DNA from: Centroberyx gerrardi
Taxonomy: Eukaryota; Chordata; Actinopteri; Beryciformes; Berycidae
Length of the DNA: 64,000 bases
Assembly: GCF_048128805.1 (NCBI RefSeq)
Contig: NC_136000.1
Span: 18,907,946 to 18,971,945 of the forward strand
Direction of reading: 5' to 3'
The notes under the pieces are model-generated. The model did not search any database and was not told the origin of the DNA. It saw nothing but the letters and a program-made list of their open reading frames with translations. Positions 1-29,300 of this stretch are shown in pieces (within the stretch, counting starts at the first letter, position 1; each line of letters starts with the position of its first letter). A program made the position numbers and the translations under genes.

Positions 1-156
1 CTCCAGCGCAGAGACTACCAGAAAACGTTTTAGTTGCGTAAAACTTTTCACAACAAGCCGGGAGTTTGGCCTCAAAGAAATGAACGTTAATGCCACCCTT
101 TGCGTTGTTACTTTGCACATATTCAGGTTTGAGCTCAACATGCTGCGCTGCTCTCA

Positions 157-15805
<15,649 letters not shown>

Positions 15806-16110
15806 GGCTGTTTCTATCCCTCAGCCGCAAATAAGCAAAATTGTGGACATATTGTCAATGTTTATCCAGGCACAGGAAGCTGCTACAACATGCGTCCCTA
15901 CTGGTGTTGCAGTGTAAAACGTCCGTGTGCTGCCTGGGGAAAAAAAGAAGCCAGAATGTGTTCCGCATGTTGCAACGTTATCTGGTCGGGAGAAATAGAG
16001 GAAATAAACTTGATTGCTTTATCTAATATATGGCAAGTGTCTGTATAAATACATATATTTAATGTTTAATAGTCATGCTATCCACAAATCAATCAACACT
16101 CTTGATTACA
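15806..16110 (-). promoter_or_regulatory. polr3b upstream region
   Basis: This is the short gap between the polr3b start codon and the 3' end of the neighbouring endoribonuclease gene. It must hold the polr3b 5' UTR and promoter. I see no TATA box or other clear element, which would suit a housekeeping promoter. Confidence 0.4.
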
Positions 16111-16133
16111 GTAGCACAAAGAAATGCTTTAAG

Positions 16134-16139
16134 TTTATT
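16134..16139 (-). other. Candidate poly(A) signal of the EndoU gene
   Basis: AATAAA on the minus strand, about 285 nt past the stop codon. A second AATAAA is at 16175-16180. Either would give a 3' UTR of about 250-310 nt. Confidence 0.55.
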
Positions 16140-16423
16140 ACATCGGTTAAATGAAACAAGACAATCTTTTTCTTTTTATTGGCACCGAGGACATCATAGA
16201 AAAAAGACAAAATATAAGATATAAAAAAAAGCAACAGCCAGTTACTTTGTAGAAAAGGTTACATGTGTTAATAATGAACATGTAGCCTATGCTTACTATA
16301 TATGGTCCTGAAAAAACATAAAACCTAACATCTATTTCATATCTATTCCTGATGTCCCTTATTTTTTTTTAGCATAATCTATGAGGACGTAAACATCACT
16401 GGGTATAAAAACTTGAAGTCAGT

Positions 16424-17357
16424 TTAGTGTGAATGCTGCCTCAAATGCCTGCTGTTGCTGCTGAGCAGTTTTGGGTAGGCTGTGCCCAGCGAGCGTCCGT
16501 GCCGGACGACCACCAGCTCCATCTGGCACTGGTCGATGTTCACCAGCACCGTGGTGCTTCGCTCCGTGTTCATGAGGAAGACGATGGTGAAGAGGGCCAT
16601 CTCGAACTCTGGGCTGGCCCCGATGAAGGCGCTGCCGACCGGCTTCACCAGGCCGTGCCAGCTGAACTGCAGGTTCAGGACGTGGTCGTCTTGATCAGGC
16701 TGTGGAGGGAAACAGGGAATCAATAAGACCAGACACACTAGAGCAGTCATAACTACAGTTTTCATATAGTATTTATTGTATCTGTATTGTAGCTTATTTT
16801 ATCATGTACTATTGTAATATGCTTTGGCAACACTCAATACTACCTGATTCATGCCAATAAAGCTTTCTCTGAGTCTAGTATCAAATGAATTTACATGACA
16901 ACAGGCTTTGTTGTTACAGTAGAAACCTCTGGCATTAATTAGTCATGATATTTAACAGGTGTGTGTATCTCTATTCATGGACTGAATAGATGAAGGTCTA
17001 GAAGACCGTAATGTTTTCTGGACAGTTTTTTGTCACTCTGCAGCACTTTTTGAAGTCAGTTTTACATTGGTGAGGTCTCTTATGTTTGGACATTACTTTT
17101 TCTGATAAGTGTGCGGGTTTCTTTCATATTCACACTAGGGCTGGGCGATATGAAATAAACTATATATCATGATAATCATAGGGATGTTTATCAATATTGA
17201 TATATATCATGATATCTGCTCACATTTGTGAAATCACATGGTAATTGAACCAACTGATGTTCATTACATTGCATTGCATGATAATGTCGATATCAAACCA
17301 AAACTATGTAACTCTAATGATATTCCATAAAAGATGGCAGATGTAATTTTGTTAGAA

Positions 17358-17403
<46 letters not shown>

Positions 17404-20400
17404 TATATATGCTTGGTATCATTAATTTAGACAATAGAATTGGGTATCACAATATTTCCTATATCAGAATTTCATCACAGTATGACTCTTTTAAAGATGA
17501 TATATGATAATATTGAATTATCACCCAGCCTTACTGTGCTTTTTCTTGAAACCAGCGCACCTTGAGTACATATGTATCCATGTTCTTTTTTGTTACAGTA
17601 GAAACAGAAGATTTCTTCTTATACTCACTGTGTCATGATCTCTGGCCTTGTATCCTTTGTAGTCCAGGTGTCTGTTCTTCTCCTGCAGGTAGAACTGGAT
17701 CCAGTTGTGGAAACCGATGATCTCTCTTCCAGACCTCGTCTCTCCAACGAACACGTGCTCGAATCCACAGGAGTCCACACTGTTGAGTGTGTTAGATTAG
17801 AAATATGCAAATCTCACACAAAACACACCCTCAGGTCAGAATATTCAAATAATCTACATTAACAAATCCTTGGATTGCTTTCTGTTCAGTTTTATCTAGA
17901 AACTGATTTAGTTATGAATCTAACAAAAAGGTATGGGCTTTAGTTAAGTCTAAGGAAGTTTTGGAAGTTTTGTATCTTACCCTCCGTTGCGGTCCCTGTG
18001 GTAGAGGTGGAACCAGATCAGGTACAGCTGACTCCTGAACGACCTCAGGTCAGATCTGGACTGGCCTTTGCTCACCAGGTACTTATGAGCCCGCTGCCAA
18101 GAAATCAGAAATATGACGATTAATATCAATACAAACCGGACTCAACTGTGAGAAGATCTCACATTATATAACAGATCAAATGAACAAAGTGAGTGAAAGC
18201 AGACTGTCTGGGTTGAACAGACTCCACAGGCCTGCATGGGACAAATATATCAGAACTTTACATTTATTCACAAATATCACACTTTTTAACTATATATACA
18301 CCTTTTGACTACAGGTGAAATACTCCTAAATCCTACTATGTTTCTAGGAATATTTTAAATGTTCTGCAAGTGCTATTTCAGTGTTATGAATATATAAAAT
18401 TATATGAAACATGTTTTGAATACGTATTGACATTTGGCATTTGTGGAGAAAACAATCATATATGAGAAATATTATGGACGGTCTAAGGGGAAAATAATTA
18501 TATTAGTACAATATTTTAATATTTAGAAATTATTAGCCGTTACATCTTAGTGCTTTTTTTTTTTTTTTTTTAATGTACTGTTATCCTGCCTCAATGTTGT
18601 CCCGTGTTGAACTCTGCTAGCTGCAAAACAAATTGCCCCTCGGGGAAATAAAGCTTTACTCTACTCAGTTTGGATTATTATATCTAAACATAATAAAAAA
18701 GCAAATTCCTCCACAGATATATAGCTAAATAGTTTAAAAACATGAATTGGTGGTGGAGAAACACTACATCCAGTAATGAGCTTGACTACCAGAGAATGAA
18801 TCAAACACTAAACTATGTATTCGTCCTCTGGAGAAGACGCTTGAGGACCTTTTGTCCTGAAGTGCAGCTAACATCCTCCTCCTCAGGTCTTTTCTGACTA
18901 ATGCACCTTTCTTCCAGATAAGACAAGTCTGTCCGCGTGTTTTCAGGGATCCTCTCTGGGGAGACTGCAGAGGCCAAGACAGCATTCCTCAGCTGCACAC
19001 AAATGTTTTAGATATACCATTCCCCCCCCCCCCCCACATCATGAGCTGATGCATTCAATGACAAAGAGAGACAGGAAATTACAAAAATCCCTCCGGAGTT
19101 CAGCTGCTCAGACCGCAAAGAGTAGCCAAGGAAAACAAAGTTTCAAGTTTAAAATTACAATCTAACCATCCAGACTGAGCTGCAAAACAAAACAAACAGG
19201 CGGAATAAATGAGGTCTGCAACAATGGGAAATATTTTACTCATTATGCAAGACTGCTGATATGTCATTATAAACACAGACAGAAGTATGTGAACTGTTAG
19301 AAGGTGGTTTGGTTGTAACATGTCAGCCTGACCTTCATGACCTCTGTGTCTAAGACGGCATCCAGGAAGAGGTTGTTCTCCGTCCGCTCCTCTGTGGAAA
19401 CGTGTTCTGCCACGCCCGTCGACCGCTCATAGTTGTCCAGGAGCTTCATGAAACCTGCAGACAGTTAGTCCACTCAGCAGTGTGTTGGTGGAAGACTCAG
19501 ATTACCTCATTAAAACACACACAGTGAATATATTATAGTTATAAACTGCAAGGGTGGAAGTAACTAATTCCATTTACTCACGTTACTGTAAGTGAGTAGC
19601 TTTTTTGTGCCCTTGTACTTTTTTGAGTTTGAACTCTTTTCTAAAAAAGTAACTCAGTAACTTTTACGTTTTTAAGTACATTTTAAATAAGCCACTTTAT
19701 ACTTTTACTAGATTTTTAGACCAGTAATTTTTTTTTCCACTTAAGTAAAATATCAGCAAAATACTCATACTTTAGTAGCACACTGTAGTACTAAATTGTT
19801 ATACAGTATGTTGCAAAGACACTCACGGGAAACAGTGGTTGTGGTCTGCAGTTTGGTCTCGTTCACCTGGGAAAACAGAGGCAGGGAGGCATGGTCCTGT
19901 GCAACATGGCTGCCTTGGCTTACGAAACCAGCTTTACCCTGGAAAATACAACCACAAAAAACTTTGTAAGAACAGAAATACTAAAAAATGTTGTCTTGAA
20001 AACAACCAAAGTTATGTTCCACACCTGAACAGAGATAGTGTAGTCTATCCCAGGATTCATGCGATTCACATCCAGCCTCCACAGCTCATTGAAAATACTG
20101 GACAGCTCCTGGTTTACAGCTTGTCTGTGAAGTAAAAGTCATGTAGAAGCAACAAACAAAAACTGTCAGGCTGACAGACAAATTGCACACTTATAATTAA
20201 TGGGAAATGTTATAATGTTAATATACTGTACCTTGATGCATTCAGTTCACTGAAAAACACTGCAAGCAGGACAAGGAGTCCACAGAACCTGTGTTACATA
20301 ACATTTGGGGATGTGTCAGATACATTAACATTTCTATTAATCAATTTAAAAGTGGGAAAAATCAACATACTTATGCTTCATCTAATTCAGCCTGTAACGT

Positions 20401-20625
20401 GAAGTGCACTTTAGAAAAACCTGAATATCTCTATTGGTTGTGTAAGTATTCCCAGACATAACTTCAGACAGAACCCAGACACCAGCAGGATCAATTGCAA
20501 CACTCATGTTTGCTCTCGAGTGCCTCTTACTAATCTCCAAAACTCAACTTGTCTGTACAGGAAAACATATTTTACAAATGCTGTTAGGATGATTTAGACA
20601 AAATGAAAACACACCTTGCACCCAT
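16424..20625 (-). CDS. Secreted poly(U)-specific endoribonuclease, EndoU/XendoU family
   Basis: This is a metal-stimulated, uridylate-cutting RNase of the XendoU family. Exons: 20625-20615, 20288-20232, 20124-20025, 19938-19827, 19454-19333, 18093-17981, 17779-17629, 16699-16424, all in phase, giving 313 aa. Residues 1-21 are a signal peptide (hydrophobic FCGLLVLLAVFF), so the product should enter the secretory route. The catalytic set is visible: FEHVFVGE (E179, H180, E185), GFHNWIQFYLQEK (H196) and HGLVKPVGSAFIGASPEFE (K241), with spacing as in XendoU H162/H178/K224. Unlike human ENDOU there are no somatomedin-B repeats; the length matches the fish short form (EndoU-C-like). The ATG at 20625 was preferred because it has A at -3 and G at +4; an equivalent ATG exon lies at 20381. 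Family identity is firm; which paralogue is uncertain. Confidence 0.95.
17136..17533. mobile_element. hAT-like MITE, degraded copy (TAGGGCTGGGCGATA ends)
   Basis: The left terminus TAGGGCTGGGCGATATG faces a right terminus whose complement is TAAGGCTGGGTGATAATTC, so one end has mutated. No target duplication survives. An (ATT)n run at about 17358-17397 has grown inside it. It is the same family as the better copy at 25083-25475. It lies in the EndoU intron 16700-17628. Confidence 0.7.
18590..18665. repeat. Short dispersed repeat fragment
   Basis: It contains AAATTGCCCCTCGGGGAAATAA, a phrase common at the ends of teleost dispersed elements, preceded by a long T run at about 18550-18570. It lies in an EndoU intron. 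A C14 homopolymer at 19022-19035 lies downstream in the same intron. Confidence 0.45.
19553..19790. repeat. Dispersed fish repeat (GTGGAAGTAACTAA family)
   Basis: It begins GGGTGGAAGTAACTAATTCC and carries repeated AAGTAACT and TTTTACTT words in both orientations, characteristic of a short non-autonomous element widespread in teleosts. It is non-coding and sits in the EndoU intron 19455-19826. Confidence 0.55.
20371..20381 (-). other. Alternative 11-nt first coding exon of the EndoU gene
   Basis: ATGAAGCATAA is followed by a good donor (GTATGTTG). Joined to 20288-20232 it keeps phase and gives MKHKFCGLLVLL instead of MGARFCGLLVLL, so both versions encode signal peptides of equal length. Its Kozak context is weak (T at -3, A at +4). 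If both 11-nt exons were spliced together, the first ATG would meet an immediate stop. Confidence 0.5.
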
Positions 20626-22370
20626 GGTAGTCTACTTGTTGAAGTCTCCACTCTGGCAGTGTGATGTAAAGTACAGCGACCACTTGGATTTTACTGTCCG
20701 TTCAGTGGAAACCCGATTTGTAATCAACAAGAATCAGCCGATGCAGGTTGCTGTAGCCAACTGAGCATGCGCGATCTACATAGCAAGAGAGCCCTGGTGT
20801 AAAGCATTTAAGCAGCGAGCCACCAGATGGCGCTCTGCTTCACTGTGTGTGAAGTACAGCGTGGAGTGGCTTATTACTGCCTTATTAAACACACAAGTAA
20901 TACACCATTTTATAAAAAAAAAACATTAAAAAAAAAAAAGGAGAGGAAGGTAAAGGTTCAATAAATCTTTTATTTTTAATCGATGATAATTACACTTTAT
21001 TATGAGAGAATTGCACATTTGAATGGTAGTCTACTTGATAAACTAAACTTGACTGTTGACTAAAAAACGTGTCTTCTTAGCTGCTAGCTAGGTAGTGGCT
21101 ATGGTTTTATAGCTTTCTGGGCAGATAAATGTTAATAAAATAAAATAATTTGCATGATTACTTCCAAAACAGTTTTAATGTTTTATATATATCCCACTGT
21201 AGTGATTACGCATGAAAACACATATTCTACACTACCACTGCTCAATATGCAGGCCAGGGTGGTAGCAAACTGCTGAATTTTAAAATCCAGAAAGATAGGA
21301 CACCATACTCAATTACATGAGTGAGTTTGGATAATCCACATGTGAACACTGCATTAGTGAAGCCAGCATTTACTTCTATGCTCCTCCTAAGTAGAATGAA
21401 CTGCAAGTCAGTCTGTATTTTATAGACATGTGCATGTTTTTAATGCAAGTTTCACTGTATAGGAGGCCTATGCAATACAGTTTGTATTGCAGGGTGTCAT
21501 TGTGAAAGGAAGCTCAGCTTTCAATTGGCCCTCCACGGAAAAATAAAGACTTTCTTCCAGGCAGCAAATCAGTTCCAGACAGTCTGCTGGGCTTCAAAAT
21601 AAATGACGCCTCAAATCTCCTCCCAGATAACTCTCAGTGTAGCTATAAGATAGTTGACACAACAAATTAATCAAGCCGTTTCCTAATATATTTTTATATA
21701 TTTCAGATGTGTTACTTGGTAAAGTTCCTGCCAGACGCTCTATGGGAAGCAGCCAAACAAAAGCAAGTCCCCTAACATCCTGGTCCTCCAGACAAGTTGC
21801 TAATGTTAACAGCGTGTGCTGTCTAATAACGTCCGTCTTCCGGATAGATTAATTAAATAATTGTGCAGTTTTTGTGACTAATGCTCCTGCAATCCAGGCA
21901 CTAACAATTTGGTCTCATTGTTAGTTGTCTCATGTAGCTTTGAAAACTCTCACATTAAAGTGGGGATTGTCAGGCCTGTTTTAAAGCCGTCATATATTGT
22001 GAATTGACATGTAACTTAATATGACTCTCTAGTATAGTCGACTGTTTGTCATGTAGTTGCTTCAGAGATTTTTTTCCATGTGGGTTTTCCATTATTTTGG
22101 AAGACAGGTTGCTTGACGCAGGTGTCTCCAAGCACATGTTCAAAGTTTTTTTTAGTGCATGTTGTTCTACTATAACGCATTTACTTTCCATACCAAGACT
22201 TTATCAAAGACTTTGCACTTATACAAAGACTGTCCATTTCTTTAACAGCCAGGGTTTGGACATGCTCATCTGTCCGTGGGTAGGAAAGTGAGCAACTTAC
22301 CCATGATGCCTCCTGTCCCTCGTCTGTAAGACAGCGTTGAGGACTGAACACTGTGAAACTGAGAAACAGC
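20626..22370. other. Intergenic region between EndoU gene and liprin-beta gene
   Basis: It must contain the EndoU promoter just right of 20625, where no TATA box is evident. The rest is AT-rich sequence with poly(A) runs near 20915-20940 and no convincing coding exon or recognised repeat on either strand. Confidence 0.5.
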
Positions 22371-22388
22371 CCAACTGGTTTAAATTAC

Positions 22389-22394
22389 TTTATT
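22389..22394 (-). other. Candidate poly(A) signal of ppfibp1
   Basis: AATAAA on the minus strand about 980 nt past the ppfibp1 stop codon. It implies a 3' UTR of about 1 kb (roughly 22370-23373) that contains no repeat element. Confidence 0.6.
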
Positions 22395-23373
22395 GACCTT
22401 AAAAATGGATAAACGTAAAAAACACAGTACAAACTATCTTCTCAGGTGTGGTCAAGGGCTGCAGAACAATATTATTACTCTGAGATGACCTTACATTATT
22501 TTATCTCACAAATATGAATATGCCACAACAAGTTTCCAAATATAACCATGTGTCAGCCAACAGGAGTCTATTTGTAGTAAAAATAACAATAAATGACAAG
22601 CTCTTCTGTTAATATTTTGGATTTCAATACCATGCGATGATATATTCATTAGCCTTTGTACTGTGTGATATGTATTGGTGCAAACGCATGCAGAATGTTA
22701 CTGGGGTGTGAAGAATTGCAAAATGTTCAGGATAGGGTAAAAAAAAATAAAAAATAAAATAAAAAAAGACATTTTCCATTTAAAATCAGATGGGCTTACA
22801 AGTTCTGTAGAAAACATAGCAGCTGTTTTGGAGTTGTTACTTTATACTGAGTTCTAAAAATGGGAAAATCTGCACAGCACATTACTTCTGAATAAAGTAC
22901 ATCTCTTCGCTCCAATATTTCTAGTCAAAAGGCTGTTTTAAAAGACATATATTAACTCTTAATTGGCATTTTCTAGATGTCATATTTCTGCTGGTTGATG
23001 CATCAGTTAAACCATAAAACAGGAAGATGCCCAGTATATAAAGGATGAGTACAAAATATCTCCAGTAACCAGCTGGCAGGCAAACAGTGGTGTCGCCCTA
23101 AAGTTTCCCTCCATCGTCAGAGAGGACAGTTGAAATGGAGCGACATTTCAGGAGTAATAGTGGCTACTGGAGTGTAGGCTTTCACAACACCATCGTTTTA
23201 AAAAAAGAAAAACAAGAAAACTGTATAATACTTTTGGCTCATCTTCAAATGTAACACTACAAAGGAGATCCGGGAGCATTCGTGGGGTTTGGTGAAACAA
23301 GTCTGTGTGCGAGCGGAGAGGGTTGGCACAGAGTTTCATTCATAGCAGGACTCGGTCACATGGTGTTACGGCC

Positions 23374-26300
23374 TCACGCGTTCGACTCCTCGTCTGTTAC
23401 GCTGGGGTTTGGAGAATTTGAGATCTCTTTGAAGAATTCGTCATCTTTCAGCATGCTCTGGTAATGCAGTACAGGGGGAAAAAAATATTAATTTTACAGT
23501 CAACAGTTTGTGAAATGATGACAGAAATGGCACCGTACGAGTTCCGGTCACTTCTTAATGCGCATTACATTAAATATTCTCACCGTCAGGTTTTGGATGC
23601 CTTCAGAGAAAGCTCCAATCTGTCTCACAGTTCCCTCCGAGTCGTCCATCTGCAGAAAGAAGTAGCTTTTCAACCCCATAAATTTAAACCTACAGTAGAA
23701 TTTAGTGAGGTTATGTAAACCTTGAATTAACCAGTTAGTTCTATTGAGAGTATAAATCTCTATAAAGAGAGACCTGAGCAAAAGAGCAGCGTTAATGACA
23801 AACTTAAAAGTTGCAGACAAGGTAAAACAATGTAAAAAAACAAAAATTACATCTAAGTCACATTAAAAGTAGTACTGGTGCGGATGGTAATTGCCTACGA
23901 CAAAAGAAGATATCTAGAATAATACAATGCATATTTGTTAATGCTTTAAGTTGTATGAAACAATCATTTAATGGGCCCTATGAAGATCAAGTTCTCCTTG
24001 CTTACCTGTTCTAGCCTGTCAAGGTCATCCTCGTAGATCTGGAGCTCCACTCCAAAGCCTTTCTGGAAGCTGCGTCCCTTTGGCATCTCCACATCCATGG
24101 GACACACATACTCCTCACTGTCTTCCTGCTTTTTCTTCCTCAGACTGCCGAAGCTGCCAAATGTCAGTTTCCTTGGCTGGTAGGTATGGAGAGAAAGGGC
24201 AAAGAAAAATAAACATTTTACACAGCTACCGTCAGATAAACACAGAGAAATGCACATGTCCGTACTGTAAGGCAGGTAAGCATAGACCGTCTATCCTACC
24301 TTGACCTTGGCAGTGGCAGTGAGCAGGTTGTAGTCAGGGTTTTCGAGACACTCCTGTTTGTTCTGCTGGGCCTCTGAACCAACCAGCAGGTTGAAGTGGG
24401 TGGCGAGGTGTCGGCGCAGCAGAGTCTTGTTGGGGGGGATGTTCAGCAGCAAGGCCATGGTCTCCACATTGAACCGCGGCTCCAGAACCTGAGGACAGGG
24501 GAGAGGTATAACTTAATGATACTTTTAGGGTAATCATAAGTTTCTCAGGAAGACCGCACATCTGGCCCCCTCACCATCAGGCCTCCATGCACGCCGCTGC
24601 CTCTCAGGTTGGGGGCGTATTCTGCGAGGTCCGCAGAGCGCAGCCACTCCATCACCCTGTGGTTGGTCCACTGGGAGATCTCTGCTGGCGAAATGTTGTT
24701 CTACGGTCACAGCACAAGGAAGGGGGATGAACAAATTCAACAAGTTAGTAATGAAAATGATGCTTACACAGTTGCATACTGTAAAATGAAAGAATGAGCA
24801 TCCTTGAGTATGATTCTCAATTCTTTTATGGGAAAAAAAACTGGCGAGCACTCTCAACTCTTCTCTTCTCAGGTGATTGTTAAGTGAACCCACCTCGTCA
24901 GACGGTCTGCGGCGCAAGCAGTTGGGTTCGTAGTTGTTGAGTCGGAGCACTTGAATAGCTCTCTTGATACTGAGGTGATGCAGGACGCTGCCCACCTTCA
25001 GAGAAAGCAGGTCATCCTGAGGGACAAAGTAAAACATAGCCGACTTAGAATTCAAACAATAAAAGCAAACTTCAGTTGAAACTAGGGCTGGGCGATATAT
25101 TGTATAATATAGATATTGTGGTATGAGACTAGATATTGGATTTTGGTTATTGTAATATTGTGAAATAACTTAAATGTTACTTCATTCTGGTCTTAAAGGC
25201 TGTTTTACAGTAAACTGATAACATTTTCTGAACTCTTATTAGCCTGTTCTGGCTGAGTAAAATGAACAATGATTGGCTTTACCTGCTCATCATATCCACA
25301 TAACTTATTAATGACTGATTACTAATGATCATTACTCATTTTCAAAATGTTCTTGTGTGTAAATATCTTATGAAAGCATGAATACTCATTCCCAAAATAC
25401 TGTCACATTATCGATATTGAGGTATTCGGTCTAAAATATTGTGATATTTGATTTTGTCAATATCGCCCAGCCCTAGTTGAAACTGTGACAAACAACTCAT
25501 TTTAAGACTCATTTTTTGCAATAAAAAATTAAGTCTGTGTACCATAGAAGCCATTGTAAAAGAAATTAGTTTGAAGAAAGCCAGAGGCTGTGATGTAGCT
25601 TCAGTATTATCACAGATATTATGGGTGCGACTAGGCCATCTCCAGTGGTACTAATCATACTCTTCATGCAGCCTAATGCGAGATGGCACTGGAATCGTCA
25701 GCCCTACTTCTCCGCGGGGCCTGGGGAGTCAGTGCATGTCTCTCGCCAACACTCACCACTGTCATGTAGTGCAGCATTCGACCATCCACCCTCCCCTCAT
25801 CAAACTGGGTCTTATACTGAGGCAGACCAATGTCATCGAGCCATCCTGAGAGAGGAGGAGAGAAAGGAAGGGGAGAGAACAGAGTGTCACATGAGGGAAG
25901 TCAACCTGACAGTCAAATCTAAATCCTTCTATGTAAAACTCATCCAGAAAAACAAATTACAAAAGAAGATTTCCTTTAACAGTCTTCTTTTTTTTGAAAT
26001 GCAGTGTGTCTGTGTTTTCACCAGAAGAGCAATAGCCCACTGCTAACTTGATTCATCTCTTGGACTGGCAGCTGATACTCACTTGTCACCCAGTTGTAGT
26101 CCAGCTTGCCCTTATTGTCCTCCTCCTCTGAGCCCAGGGCCTGCAGGGCGAGCTGCAGCTTCTTTCTGTGCAGCGGGTGCTTGATGCCGAGCTCCTAAAC
26201 ACACACAAGGAGACAAGTGAAGATTATACACAGCATCCCCGGGGCTCTACACAGACATAGTTAGCCTGACAACAAGGATTATTTCCATCCATTTCACAGA

Positions 26301-29300
26301 CCAACCCTCTGATTCAGCAGCACAACTGCAAAAATTCAGAGCACAAAGTCAAAGTGCTGGCTATGACAAAAATACAAAAGCCACTGTGAATACATGTAGT
26401 TATTTATGGGATGTGAAGAAAGGAATTGGTCGGTGTAAAAATTATTCAATAGTCTCTTATAGGATACTCTGCATGACTGCCATCCTTCCAATAAAGGACG
26501 CTTCCTCTCACCCTCTCCAGGTCCTGTTGGGAGGCCTGTAGCAGTGTCTGTCCGGAGGAGATCCACACCCGAGCCATGTTCAGATACAGACCTAGACCCT
26601 GCTCCTGCAGCCAGTCACACACCTGATCCTTTGACCAACGTGCAAATGGAGCATCCAGGTCACTGAGAAAAAGAAATGTGAACAGAGAAGGAGACAGAAG
26701 CAGTCAGATGAAGAAAAAGAAGAATAAGCATGTATGATCACAACCTTTCAAAAGCTGTATGGGTAGCTGTACCCTTGCAACAATATATTTAGATAACAAA
26801 TACATACTTGCAGCCATTTTGAATTGTAAAACATAAACCCATTTTAGTTATGTCTTCATTTTCCCAACACAAACTGCCATGTCAACAATCCCTGCATTGT
26901 CTCTCTGAATTTCAGTGTACGTCACAGAGAGTCAAATGAGGGAAACCACATCCTGATTCTCATTAGTCAAGGTGAATGCACACACTTACTTGTTGCCGTG
27001 TTGGAGATCACGGGACCAGCCCAGCCTGGGGCCTGCTGTGGCTCGCACTCCGCCCCTCTTGAACTCACCCTCTGATAGGTTGTCATCCAGGTTAAATGTG
27101 GTGGACTGACTTCTTTTTAGCCTTAAAAGAAGAAAGACACATTCAAGTTTATAAAGTAAAATCTCCACACAAACATATCAAAATTGCCTAGTCACCAAGA
27201 ACACTCCACATTTTTCATATTGCTAGCCAAGTCAAAGTCATAAATGCTCACAGCAACCATTTCTGTCCACTGTCCATTATAGCAAAGTTATTCAGCATCT
27301 TTTACATAGTGTTTTCTTACTTATTTAACCAGACAAGTGTTCCTTATTTTACAATGATCAGTCCAACGTCCTTAGAACAAATTCTACCAAATGTCAGTGG
27401 TACTCACTTCCCAAAGAGTTTCTTAATTCCTTTGGATTTTTTCTTGCCCTCTGGGGTAGTGGGGAGTGTCTGGGTGCTGTCGCTGTTCGATGACCTCTGA
27501 GACAACCCGGCCAGATCCAGATGGTCAGTGCCCTGTCGCTCCGTTTCAGCTGCACAAACAAACACCCACGGAGCATCATCAGAATCAGCAGCGTCAGTGT
27601 CTGAGACATGCACTGATCGGCAGAGACGGGGCCAGAACTGTGATCCACAAACACTCAGACAGGCACATGACAACTCCCAGACAGAGTGAGAGGTCATGGG
27701 GACGGGCATCAACGGCAATACCCTGCCTGGTAGGCATGCATCGGAGAAGGCTGTTGACTGACTAGCAATACATTCAAAAAGGTTGGTTGTGAATGAAACA
27801 TTTAGTTTCATTTGATAAAAAACAAGCTTATTCTAAGTTGTTTTGTCCTCCCATTAAATATGGGAGAATCAAAAATATTTACTGCAGACAGACAAACATG
27901 AAAGAAGCTTTTTAGAGAGCGGCCTCCTTCATGAAAAAAAAAAAAAAAAGGAGTATTAAAAAAAACATGCAGGCGCACACACAAAAAATAAGCATACACA
28001 ACACGCTGTTGTGTATGTTTATTCACGGCTGTATGTCGGACTGAAAACAGCGCTAATTAAAAGCCATTTGACTTGGAACAATGGCTAGTGTCATGGGTGT
28101 GGTTGAGGTACTGCAGCTACTGAAACATTGTATACTAAAATGATGTCAGCTGAATGAGTGAGTTTGGAAAAGAGGAGGATCCTTTTTTCTTCCAGAGAAC
28201 TACTGCAACCCTACAGTGACCTGTGGTCTATACTGTACCTAGCATAGGCGCACTCGCACTCCGGCTGCGGTCTTCATGTGTTACAAAGCACACACGCGAC
28301 ACGGCCCGACACAAAAAGAACAAGACAGAGGGCAAAGATTATGAAAGGAGCAACAACAGGGACAGGGGATTAGAGAGGTGGAACAAACACAGACACACGC
28401 GTATATAGTGCACACATAAAAAAGCACATACATACACAGACGAAAGGCATACAACACTACAGACACAGGCTTCCATAATTAAATGGGGACCACAGTTTGT
28501 GTGGGCTGCAAATTACGGTCTTGGTGCACATATTCCATGGGTGTGGCTTGGGAACATAAAAAGCTGTCCATGATGGCAGAAAAGCCTCCAAGACAGTGAA
28601 AAGTAAGGAAAAAACTTACACTCTCTAGGAAACTGCATCATCACCAATAAAATGCACAACAACTGGTCAAATGTCTGCCAAATGCAGAATGTGAGACAAG
28701 TGCTGGATTGTCCTTGCAAAGTCTCCAAAGACATCCAGCCGTTAAAACATGATGGCTTCCTCTTACCAAGGTTAGGGGTGCTGGCTGTCCGCTTGCCCCC
28801 GCGGATCTTGAAGAAGCCCCTTCCGAAAGAAGAACGAGCCTTTCTTGAGCCAAAGCTCTCATCCTCTGTGGTGGCAGGCAGGGTGGCAGAGGGACACATG
28901 GGAGGCTTGTCGCTGATCTTACTGATCTCTTCACTTGGCTTATTCTGAGAGAACAGAAAACATGACTCATATATAGCAGTTACACATACTGTACTGTAAG
29001 TTCTGGTAAAGTATATATAAAATAGTAAGCTATAACTAAGATTAGGGGACAGTTTGCTTTTAGAATTAACCTTTTTTCACTTGAGGAAACAGAGTTACAG
29101 ATGTACAGTATGCTGCACAGTTAAAGGCCAATCAGTCTACAAGGCTGTAACCACGTAGGACACTACCTTCAGAATAATTACATTTTTCAGACTTCTAAGA
29201 CAGAGGAGCCAGATACAAATAGAAAGGACAACACTTAAAGAGCAGTTTTGATAAAGCTAAAGGACTGCTTGCATTTATTACTTTTTCTGAGAGGTACTGG

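Noticed and set aside
16433-16726. Plus-strand open frame of 97 codons
   Set aside because: Antisense shadow of the last EndoU coding exon.
24534-25055. Minus-strand open frame of 173 codons as a single gene
   Set aside because: It reads through ppfibp1 exon 25016-24894 into intron; the correct frame is split by a clear donor and the next exon at 24700-24575.
26083-26662. Separate small SAM-domain gene
   Set aside because: The SAM1 exons join in phase with both upstream and downstream liprin-beta exons, so they belong to ppfibp1.
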